Notes under the pieces: generated by a model
Databases searched by the model: none
Seen by the model: only the letters and a program-made list of their open reading frames with translations
What the model was told of the DNA's origin: nothing
DNA from: Kiritimatiellia bacterium
GTDB taxonomy: Bacteria > Verrucomicrobiota > Kiritimatiellia > RFP12 > UBA3636
Length of the DNA stretch: 5,116 bases
NCBI GenBank assembly: GCA_017413145.1
Contig: JAFPUX010000197.1
Location: forward strand, 1 to 5,116
Reading direction: 5' to 3'
Translations under genes and position numbers: made by a program
Shown: one piece after another, positions 1 through 4,843 of the stretch
Layout: each line of letters opens with the position of its first letter
How positions within the stretch are numbered: position 1 is the first letter of the stretch

Positions 1-282
1 GCCCGGCACGTCGAGCAGGACGACCGGCGCGCGGACGGAGCGCAGGACGCGCGGGAACTCCGACGCCCAGAAGTCGAAGACCAGGCCGTCGAGCCCGCCG
101 TCGCGGCGGGCGCGCTCGATCTCCCCCGCGAGGTTCTCGCGGAAGCGGACGACGCGCACGTCCCACCCGCCGCGCTCGGCGGCGCGCCGGAAGAGGCCCG
201 CGAGCACGTCGGTGCCGAACCGGCCGCCCGTCCAGAGGGCGGCCAGCACGCGGCGGATCGGTCGGGAGCGGTTGCGTTTCAC
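1..282 (-). CDS. Probable sugar-responsive transcription regulator (XylR/LacI-like sensor domain), N-terminal part
   Basis: Only the first 94 codons are present; the gene continues past base 1. The protein starts with a basic stretch (KRNRSRPIRR) and then VLAALWTGGRFGTDVLAGLFRRA, WDVRVVRF, GLDGLVFDFW and APVVLLDVPG. That alternation of hydrophobic strands and helices resembles the first lobe of the periplasmic-binding-protein-like sensor of XylR-type AraC regulators, where the sensor comes first and the DNA-binding helices last. No LacI-type helix-turn-helix precedes the sensor, which favours the XylR order, but the C-terminal half is not visible. The GTG at 280-282 was chosen because a TGCTAGAAT box ends 8 nt upstream and no ATG lies in frame before it; the frame itself stays open further upstream. 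No Shine-Dalgarno sequence is present. It lies 86 bp downstream of the oxidoreductase on the same strand, so it may control sugar use involving that enzyme. The coding call is fairly firm; the family is a judgement by eye. Confidence 0.65.
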   Translation of the reverse strand, partial: MKRNRSRPIRRVLAALWTGGRFGTDVLAGLFRRAAERGGWDVRVVRFRENLAGEIERARRDGGLDGLVFDFWASEFPRVLRSVRAPVVLLDVPG

Positions 283-290
283 GAATCCGG

Positions 291-320
291 ATTCTAGCAG
301 AAACCGCGCCTTTTCGGCAA
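291..320 (-). promoter_or_regulatory. Extended -10 promoter of the regulator gene, probably leaderless
   Basis: On the minus strand a TAGAAT -10 box (291-296) is preceded by TGC, giving an extended -10. TTGCCG at 315-320 lies 18 bp upstream as a candidate -35 (TTG matches the consensus). The -10 ends 8 nt before the GTG start, so transcription would begin at or next to the start codon. It sits in the 86-bp gap after the oxidoreductase stop, so the regulator can be expressed independently. No terminator hairpin is seen in this gap. Confidence 0.6.
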
Positions 321-368
321 CCGGATGCGCGCCGCGGCGGCCGGGGACGGCCGCCCTCCCGTTTGCGG

Positions 369-1649
369 CTACCGCAACGCGACGGTGCGGCCCGTGCGGC
401 GGGAGCGCTCGGCGGCGAAGACCGTGAGGTGCGACTCGATCGTGGCGTCGACGCCGGAGACGATCAGTTCCGGCTTGTTCTCGAGGATCGCGGTGCAGAA
501 GGCGTCCATGATCCCGCCGTCGCCGCCGCCGTGGCCGCCGGCCATGCTCGCGCCGGAGGCGTTCGTGTCGATCGTCTCGGTCTTCCCCGTGAGGAAGTCG
601 AAAATCCGGATCGTCGAGCTGTCGTCGGTCTCGATCGTGCCCTTCGTGCCGAAGATGCGCGTGCGGCGACCGCCCATCGGCGTGAAGGCCGTCATCGTGA
701 AGGACGCCGTCACGCCGCCCTCGTACTCGAAGTCCACGACCTGGTGGTCGACGACGTCGTTGTCGCACGCGAAGACGCAGCGGCCGTAGGGGCCTTCGCG
801 CAGCGCCTTCGTCAGGTTCTTCCTCGTGAAGGTCGGGTCGACGACGTCGAGCGGCCAGCCGTGCCGCTTCGGGTCGGCGAGGCGCTTGAAGTAGAACTCC
901 TTGGCGGACCACGGGCACTTCTTCGAGAGCTTGCAGTCGAGGCAGCGGTCCGCGGCGCCGGCGGGCTTGTTCTCCTTCTTGAAGAACGAGAGCGACCCGA
1001 ACGACGAGACGCGGCGGCAGGGCCGGCCGATGACGAACGAGAGCCAGTCGACGTCGTGGCACGCCTTGGCGAGCAGCATGAAGGAGCTCTCCTTCTCGTT
1101 GCGCCAGTTGCCGCGGACGAACGAGTGCGCCTGGTGCCAGAACCCGACCGGCTCGAGGTGCTCGACGGAGACGACGTCGCCGATGCGGCCCGACGCGACG
1201 AGCTTCTTCACGATGCGCGAGTAGGCCGTGTAGCGCAGGACGTGGCAGACGGCGAAGGCGTTGCCGTGCTTGCGTACCTCGGCGACGATGCGCTTGCACG
1301 CCGCGGCCGTCGGCGCCATCGGCTTCTCGAGGAGGATGTGGTAGCCGAGCGGCGCGAACGCCTTCACGCACGCCTCGTGGTCGGCGTCCTGCGTGCAGAT
1401 CGCGACGCAGTCGGCGACGCGGCCCGCGGCGGCGGCCTCCTGCCACGTCCGGAAGACCCGTTCCGGCGCGATGCCGTGCTCGCGCGCCATCTTTTCGCGG
1501 TGGAAGTCGCGCGGCTCGGCGACGGCGACGACCTTCGCCTTGCCGGGGATCTTCTTCGCCAGGTCGGCGTAGACGAAGCCGCGGCCGCCGGCGCCGACGA
1601 TCAGGAAGGTGAGGGGAGCGTGGGACTTTTTGCGTGGGGTGGTGCTCAT
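369..1649 (-). CDS. Gfo/Idh/MocA-family NAD(P)-dependent oxidoreductase
   Basis: A complete protein of 426 residues, the usual size for long members of this family of sugar and cyclitol dehydrogenases. The N-terminal Rossmann fold carries the dinucleotide loop GAGGRG (19-24), an acidic AEP after the second strand (44-46), and the family signature EKP (108-110), whose lysine is catalytic in characterised relatives. The C-terminal domain has CHDVDW (197-202), matching the usual HDxxD/HDVD substrate-site motif, a cysteine cluster C236-x2-C239-x5-C245 followed by PWSAK, and a glycine-rich GGHGGGDGG (371-379). The substrate cannot be read from the sequence; a sugar or glycoside-derived compound is likely. 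An upstream ATG at 1688 would add 13 residues, but the ATG at 1649 is preferred because TGGTAGAAT ends 8 nt before it and the protein then starts just before the Rossmann fold. It is read divergently from the DAHP synthase gene and followed on the same strand by a probable sugar regulator. Confidence 0.93.
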   Translation of the reverse strand: MSTTPRKKSHAPLTFLIVGAGGRGFVYADLAKKIPGKAKVVAVAEPRDFHREKMAREHGIAPERVFRTWQEAAAAGRVADCVAICTQDADHEACVKAFAPLGYHILLEKPMAPTAAACKRIVAEVRKHGNAFAVCHVLRYTAYSRIVKKLVASGRIGDVVSVEHLEPVGFWHQAHSFVRGNWRNEKESSFMLLAKACHDVDWLSFVIGRPCRRVSSFGSLSFFKKENKPAGAADRCLDCKLSKKCPWSAKEFYFKRLADPKRHGWPLDVVDPTFTRKNLTKALREGPYGRCVFACDNDVVDHQVVDFEYEGGVTASFTMTAFTPMGGRRTRIFGTKGTIETDDSSTIRIFDFLTGKTETIDTNASGASMAGGHGGGDGGIMDAFCTAILENKPELIVSGVDATIESHLTVFAAERSRRTGRTVALR

Positions 1650-1657
1650 GGCGCGCG

Positions 1658-1685
1658 ATTCTACCACAGCCGCCGCGCGTTTGAA
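1658..1685 (-). promoter_or_regulatory. Extended -10 promoter of the oxidoreductase gene, probably leaderless
   Basis: On the minus strand TAGAAT (1658-1663) follows TGG, forming an extended -10. The best -35 candidate is TTCAAA (1680-1685), 16 bp upstream, with four of six consensus bases. The -10 ends 8 nt before the ATG at 1649. The box lies inside the N-terminal extension that an alternative start at 1688 would require, which argues against that start. Confidence 0.6.
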
Positions 1686-1689
1686 CATC

Positions 1690-1738
1690 CCCCTGGATGG
1701 AGGGGTCGCCCGCGCGCGGCCCCTTGCGGAACGGGGGC
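1690..1738. repeat. Two short inverted repeats between the divergent promoters
   Basis: CCCCT (1690-1694) is mirrored by AGGGG (1701-1705) across a 6-nt loop. GCCCC (1719-1723) is mirrored by GGGGC (1734-1738), and the second pair encloses the candidate -35 of the DAHP synthase gene. Both lie upstream of the predicted transcription starts, so they would act as DNA sites rather than RNA hairpins. In sequence this G+C-rich they may be chance. Confidence 0.25.
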
Positions 1739-1753
1739 GGCGTCTGCTAGAAT
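1724..1753 (+). promoter_or_regulatory. Extended -10 promoter of the DAHP synthase gene, probably leaderless
   Basis: TGC followed by TAGAAT (1748-1753) forms an extended -10; TTGCGG (1724-1729) lies 18 bp upstream as -35. The -10 ends 9 nt before the ATG at 1763, which leaves no room for a Shine-Dalgarno sequence in the transcript. The same bases CTGCTAGAATCCG occur before the regulator gene at the left end of the window (minus strand, 288-300). Confidence 0.65.
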
Positions 1754-1762
1754 CCGCCGCCC

Positions 1763-2830
1763 ATGAACAACCCGCTGCTCGAAAACGTCAACATCAAGTC
1801 GATCGTCCTGCTGCCGACACCGGCGGAACTGCGGGCGCAGGTGCCGCAGACCGCGGCTTCGGCGCGGACGGTCGAGCGCGGGCGCGCCGCGATCGAGCGG
1901 ATCCTGGACCGCGACGACCCGCGTTTCATGGCGATCGTCGGCCCGTGCTCGATCCACAACCTCGACGCCGCCGGCGAATACGCCCGGCGCCTCCGCGCGA
2001 TCGCGGACGAGGTCGCGGACACGATCCTCGTCGTCATGCGCGTCTACTTCGAGAAGCCGCGCACGACCGTCGGCTGGAAGGGCTTCATCAACGACCCGTA
2101 CCTCAACGACACGTTCCGCATCGAAGACGGCCTCCGCATGGCGCGGCGGTTTCTCGTTTCCGTCGCCGAGCTCGGCCTCCCCGCCGCGACCGAGGTCCTC
2201 GACACGCTCACGCCGCAGTACATCGGCGACCTGATCTCCTGGGCGGCGATCGGCGCGCGCACCGCCGAGGCGCAGACGCACCGCGAGATCGCGAGCGGCC
2301 TTTCGACGCCCGTCGGGTTCAAGAACGGCACGGACGGTTCGCTCGATCCCGCGATCAACGGCATCGCCTCGTCGGTCGGCCAGCACCACTTCCTCGGCGT
2401 CACGGACGACGGCCTGCCCGCGGTTTTCGCCACGGCCGGCAACGCCTACTCGCACGTCGTGCTCCGCGGCGGCCGCGAGCCGAACTACGACGCGTCGCAC
2501 GTGGCGGAATGCGAGCGCCGGCTCAAGGCGGCGCACCTGCCGATGAACGTCGTCGTGGACTGCTCGCACGCCAACTCCCACAAGCGCCCCGAAGAGCAGG
2601 GCGCGGTCCTGCGCGACCTCCTCGCGCAGATCGAGGCGGGGAACCGCTCGATCCGCGGCTTCATGCTCGAGAGCTTCCTGGAACCCGGCGCGCAGACGAT
2701 CCCGCAGGACCTGCGGCGGCTGCGTCCCGGCCTCTCGGTGACCGACGCCTGCATCGGTTGGGACGAGACGGCCGCGCTCCTGCGCGAAGCCGCCGAGCGC
2801 CTCGCTCCCGTCGCCGCGGCCCGCCGCTGA
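1763..2830 (+). CDS. aroG: 3-deoxy-7-phosphoheptulonate (DAHP) synthase, class I AroFGH type
   Basis: This enzyme condenses phosphoenolpyruvate and erythrose 4-phosphate to DAHP, the first step of the shikimate pathway, in the cytoplasm. At 355 residues it is close to E. coli AroG (350) and collinear with it. Expected metal ligands are present: Cys62 in GPCSIH, His269 in CSHAN, Glu303 and Asp328 in TDACIGW. Substrate-binding blocks are intact: MRVYFEKPRTTVGWKG (92-107), GARTAE (164-169), GFKNGTDG (185-192) and LRGG (234-237). The N-terminal extension (NIKSIVLLP) resembles the segment that takes part in allosteric feedback in AroF/G/H, so amino-acid inhibition is likely, but the effector (Phe, Tyr or Trp) cannot be told. 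The symbol therefore marks the family, not a proven Phe-sensitive isozyme. It is a single gene: no other aromatic-pathway gene is in the window. The ATG is fixed by the box ending 9 nt upstream and by alignment to AroG. It converges on the pseudouridine synthase gene with 17 bp between stop codons and no visible terminator. Confidence 0.97.
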   Translation: MNNPLLENVNIKSIVLLPTPAELRAQVPQTAASARTVERGRAAIERILDRDDPRFMAIVGPCSIHNLDAAGEYARRLRAIADEVADTILVVMRVYFEKPRTTVGWKGFINDPYLNDTFRIEDGLRMARRFLVSVAELGLPAATEVLDTLTPQYIGDLISWAAIGARTAEAQTHREIASGLSTPVGFKNGTDGSLDPAINGIASSVGQHHFLGVTDDGLPAVFATAGNAYSHVVLRGGREPNYDASHVAECERRLKAAHLPMNVVVDCSHANSHKRPEEQGAVLRDLLAQIEAGNRSIRGFMLESFLEPGAQTIPQDLRRLRPGLSVTDACIGWDETAALLREAAERLAPVAAARR

Positions 2831-2847
2831 ACGGCCGGCGCGGGGCG

Positions 2848-3654
2848 TCACGGGCGCAGGAAGTCCGGCGGCGGCGCTTCGGCGGAGACGGGTTCGCGCG
2901 TGGCGGGGTGGGGGAAGGAGAGCCGCCACGCGTGGAGGGCCTGGCGCGGGAAGACGAGGCGCGCGCGGTCGGCGTCCGAGAGCGTCCCGGCGCAGAGCTT
3001 CGCGTAGAACGTCCGGTCCGGGCCGTAGAGCTTGTCGCCGGCGACGGGGTGGCCGAGCGCGAAGAGCGTCGCGCGGATCTGCGCGGTCCGGCCGGTGACG
3101 GGACGGCATTCGAGGAGGGTGAAGCGCCCGTCGGAGCGGAGCGGCCGGAAGCGCGTGTGCGCGGTGTCGGAGCCGGCGTCGATGCGCCAGGCGGCGGGGT
3201 CCGGCGCCGGCTCGAAGACGCGGTATTTGAAGACGACCGCGTCGCTCGCCGGCCGGATGCGGCCGACGGCGTCGGACCAACCGTCCGGGCCGGCGGGTTC
3301 GTCCCAGCCGCCCTCGACGAGGCAGAGATAGCGCTTGTCGAAGCGGCGCGCGGCCATGTCGCGGCCGAGGCGCGAGGCGGCCTCGGCGGTCTTCGCGACG
3401 AGGACGGCGCCGGAGGTTTCGCGGTCGAGGCGGCTCACGAAGTGGACCGCAGGCCAGCCGGCGGCGCGGAGGAGGGCGTCGAGCGTGTGGGCGCGGTAGC
3501 GTCCGCTCGGATGGCAGGGCAGATTGCCGCTCTTGGCGACGACCGCGAAAAGCGGATCGTCGAGCAGGACGGACCACGACGGGTCGACCGGCGGCTCCGG
3601 ACCGGGCGGCGCGGGCGGTCCGGCGAAGGCGTCGCGGGACGGGGGCGCGGTCAC
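2848..3654 (-). CDS. RluA-family RNA pseudouridine synthase
   Basis: It isomerises uridine to pseudouridine in rRNA or tRNA. The 268-residue protein has the RluA catalytic block SRLDRETSG (74-82) with the nucleophile Asp77, then AARRFDKRYLCLVEG (101-115), PVTGRTAQIR (185-194), GHPVAGDKLYG (201-211) and the terminal LHAWRLSFPHP (240-250). The first and third blocks differ slightly from the common HRLDR and GRTHQIR: serine and alanine replace the histidines. There is no N-terminal S4 RNA-binding domain, so it resembles the short RluA/TruC type; the target uridine cannot be assigned. The start is GTG at 3652-3654, overlapping the TGA of the upstream membrane-protein gene as GTGA, which implies translational coupling. 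No Shine-Dalgarno sequence precedes it. The reading frame stays open far upstream into the membrane-protein gene, but that part is a shadow. A proline-rich lead (residues 4-26) comes before the conserved domain. Confidence 0.93.
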   Translation of the reverse strand: MTAPPSRDAFAGPPAPPGPEPPVDPSWSVLLDDPLFAVVAKSGNLPCHPSGRYRAHTLDALLRAAGWPAVHFVSRLDRETSGAVLVAKTAEAASRLGRDMAARRFDKRYLCLVEGGWDEPAGPDGWSDAVGRIRPASDAVVFKYRVFEPAPDPAAWRIDAGSDTAHTRFRPLRSDGRFTLLECRPVTGRTAQIRATLFALGHPVAGDKLYGPDRTFYAKLCAGTLSDADRARLVFPRQALHAWRLSFPHPATREPVSAEAPPPDFLRP

Positions 3655-4529
3655 GGCGCGACGGCCCGCATGGCGGCCTGCGTTCCTTCGTAGAAGAAGG
3701 TTCCCCAGCCGACGGTGAAGAGGAAGTCGCCGTAGAGCGCGTGCTCGATGCAGGAAAAGAGCAGCGAACCGGTGAGGCGGTACGACTGCAGGAAGAAGAG
3801 CCCGCCGACGAACGTGAACGCGCACGCCCACGGGTTGTGGAAGACGACGTGCGCCCACGAGAAAAGCAGCGCGCCGAAGAGAAGCGGGTGCCGCGGGACG
3901 CACGCGGCGTAGCGCTTCTCGAAGAGCGCGCGGTAGAGGATGCCCTGCGGCAGGACGGAGACGAGCGGGTACGCGACGCACACGAGCGCCCAGAAGCGCG
4001 GGTTGTGGCGCGGGAAGGCGAAGAGCCATTCGGGCCGGAACTGCGAGAGCAGCCACGTGAGCAGGAGGGCGGAGAGGACGAAGCGCGCGAGCATTTCCGC
4101 CCAGAGGTGGTCGGCGACCCGGAGCCGCGTCAGCTCGCCGCGCGCGAGCAGTCCGGTGCGGCGCATCGCGACGTAGGCGACTGCGGCGGCGACGAGGAGC
4201 GTCGGTACGACCCACGCCTTGATCTGCACGCCCCAGCGCCGTTCGATCCACGCCGGCAGGAACGCCAGGACGGCCGGAAGCCCGACGTAGAGCAGGACGC
4301 ATTCGACGAAAAGGCGGCCGCGCCCGACGCGGGCGGGGTTTCGCTCGGCGCGGGGCGGGTTTTGCCCGATGCAAACTGGATTTCGCTCGGCGCGGGCCGG
4401 GTTGCATTCGGCGCGGCGCGGTTTGTCCCCGGCGCGGGGCGGGTTTTGCCCGACGCAGGCGGGATTTCGCTCGGCGCGGGGTGTTTTGCACCCGGCTCGG
4501 GACGCGTTTCGCTCGGCGGATTCCTTCAT
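3651..4529 (-). CDS. CPBP/CAAX-protease-like membrane protein with heptapeptide-repeat N-terminus; active-site glutamate missing
   Basis: A 292-residue protein in two parts. Residues 4-66 are nine heptads of the RAERNPA / CVGQNPP kind, hydrophilic and basic. From about residue 73 it is a polytopic membrane protein with some seven hydrophobic segments (about 74-95, 105-122, 148-164, 178-196, 215-232, 234-250, 252-275). The second part resembles CPBP intramembrane proteases (Rce1/Abi family): PQGILYR (194-200) at motif 1, FSWAH (223-227) at motif 2, and IEHALYGDFLFTVG (261-274) at motif 3. Motif 1 normally carries glutamates before xxxR (EExxxR, or PQExxYR in this branch as I recall it); here the codon is GGC, glycine 196, so proteolysis is doubtful. 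The ATG at 4529 is chosen because TGATAGAAT ends 7 nt upstream; an in-frame ATG at 4538 overlaps that box. It is the first gene of a two-gene unit with the pseudouridine synthase. The substrate is unknown. Confidence 0.85.
   Translation of the reverse strand: MKESAERNASRAGCKTPRAERNPACVGQNPPRAGDKPRRAECNPARAERNPVCIGQNPPRAERNPARVGRGRLFVECVLLYVGLPAVLAFLPAWIERRWGVQIKAWVVPTLLVAAAVAYVAMRRTGLLARGELTRLRVADHLWAEMLARFVLSALLLTWLLSQFRPEWLFAFPRHNPRFWALVCVAYPLVSVLPQGILYRALFEKRYAACVPRHPLLFGALLFSWAHVVFHNPWACAFTFVGGLFFLQSYRLTGSLLFSCIEHALYGDFLFTVGWGTFFYEGTQAAMRAVAP
4336..4524 (-). repeat. Nine tandem 21-bp repeats coding heptapeptides
   Basis: Nine contiguous 21-bp units start at 4336, 4357, 4378, 4399, 4420, 4441, 4462, 4483 and 4504; a degenerate tenth (4315-4335) shares the GCCCGACGCGGGCG end. 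There are two main types. Type A has the plus-strand core TTTCGCTCGGCG (units 1, 3, 7 and 9) and codes RAERNPA. Type B begins GGGTTTTGCCCGA (units 2 and 6) and codes C(V/I)GQNPP. The period is a multiple of three and contains no stops, so several other frames are open too. Arginine in type A is coded CGA and asparagine partly AAT, unlike the rest of the gene. Confidence 0.92.
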
Positions 4530-4536
4530 GCGGCCC

Positions 4537-4566
4537 ATTCTATCAGAACCGCCCGCGTCGGGTCAA
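4537..4566 (-). promoter_or_regulatory. Extended -10 promoter of the membrane-protein/pseudouridine-synthase unit, probably leaderless
   Basis: On the minus strand TAGAAT (4537-4542) follows TGA, an extended -10. TTGACC (4561-4566) lies 18 bp upstream and matches the -35 consensus at five of six bases, the best in the window. The -10 ends 7 nt before the ATG at 4529. It likely drives both genes of the overlapping unit. Confidence 0.7.
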
Positions 4567-4622
4567 TCATCCTTTCTTAGCTCTCATTTATTTTCAGACT
4601 GTTCGTCCGTAATAAATTTTGC

Positions 4623-4651
4623 TTGACGTCTGCGGCTCTTTGTGCCAGACT
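4623..4651 (+). promoter_or_regulatory. Candidate sigma70-type promoter for the right-end gene
   Basis: TTGACG (4623-4628), a 17-bp spacer and CAGACT (4646-4651) preceded by TGC, giving an extended -10. The A+T-rich stretch 4565-4621, including AATAAATTTT just upstream of the -35, could serve as an UP element and as the divide between this promoter and the opposing one at 4537-4566. Transcription would start near 4658, leaving a leader of about 185 nt, unlike the other genes here. The -10 is weak on its own, so this is tentative. Confidence 0.45.
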
Positions 4652-4657
4652 CCCGCT

Positions 4658-4843
4658 CCGAAGGGCCTCCCCGGACTTCGAAGGTCTCCCGGTTTCCGAC
4701 GGCCGCCCCCGGTCCTCCCTGGTCCACCCCGGTCCTTGAACGTTTCCCGATCCCGACGGCGGACTGCCTCAACGTTTCCACGCCGTTTTCCGTTCGTCAT
4801 TTCTCCCGTTTTCCGATCAGACCCCGTTTCCCCGCTCCCCGCC
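4658..4843 (+). other. C-rich, G-poor, repetitive 5' leader or intergenic region
   Basis: No gene is supported between the candidate promoter and the ATG at 4844. The plus strand is pyrimidine-rich; by hand count 4765-4843 has about 35 C and 12 G in 79 bases. GTTTCC or GTTTTCC occurs six times (starting 4692, 4742, 4774, 4785, 4808 and 4826). Three adjacent 10-bp units, CCCCGGTCCT, CCCTGGTCCA and CCCCGGTCCT, fill 4707-4736. CCGTTTTCCG occurs at 4783-4792 and 4806-4815, and AACGTTTCC at 4739-4747 and 4771-4779. The frame of the downstream gene is open back to a TAA at 4613-4615, but only TTG codons could start it there. Confidence 0.5.

Noticed and set aside
363..1766. A 467-codon open frame antisense to the oxidoreductase
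   Set aside because: Composed mainly of Arg, Ala, Val, Asp and Glu, the usual reverse-strand shadow of a high-GC gene.
2831..2847. Bidirectional terminator between the convergent genes
   Set aside because: Only 17 bp with a short GC palindrome (GGCC/CCGG) and no T-run; not enough to support a terminator.
1661..3577. A 638-codon open frame on the minus strand opposite the DAHP synthase gene
   Set aside because: Arg/Pro-rich with no family motif, and antisense to a clearly conserved enzyme.
1609..3693. A 694-codon open frame on the plus strand across the DAHP synthase and pseudouridine synthase genes
   Set aside because: It is a low-complexity Arg/Ala/Gly-rich translation, out of frame with recognised genes on both strands; such open shadows are normal at this G+C.
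2848..4491. A 547-residue fusion reading of the pseudouridine synthase with a long N-terminal domain
   Set aside because: The extra 279 residues are the membrane-protein gene read in the wrong frame (Arg/Pro-rich). The GTG at 3654 overlapping the upstream stop gives a normal-sized enzyme.
4315..4524. CRISPR array
   Set aside because: The 21-bp units are contiguous with no unique spacers and keep a coding frame, so this is a tandem repeat.
3741..4580. A 279-codon plus-strand open frame antisense to the membrane-protein gene, including the repeat region
   Set aside because: No recognisable domain; the heptad pattern in it follows automatically from a 21-bp repeat without stops.
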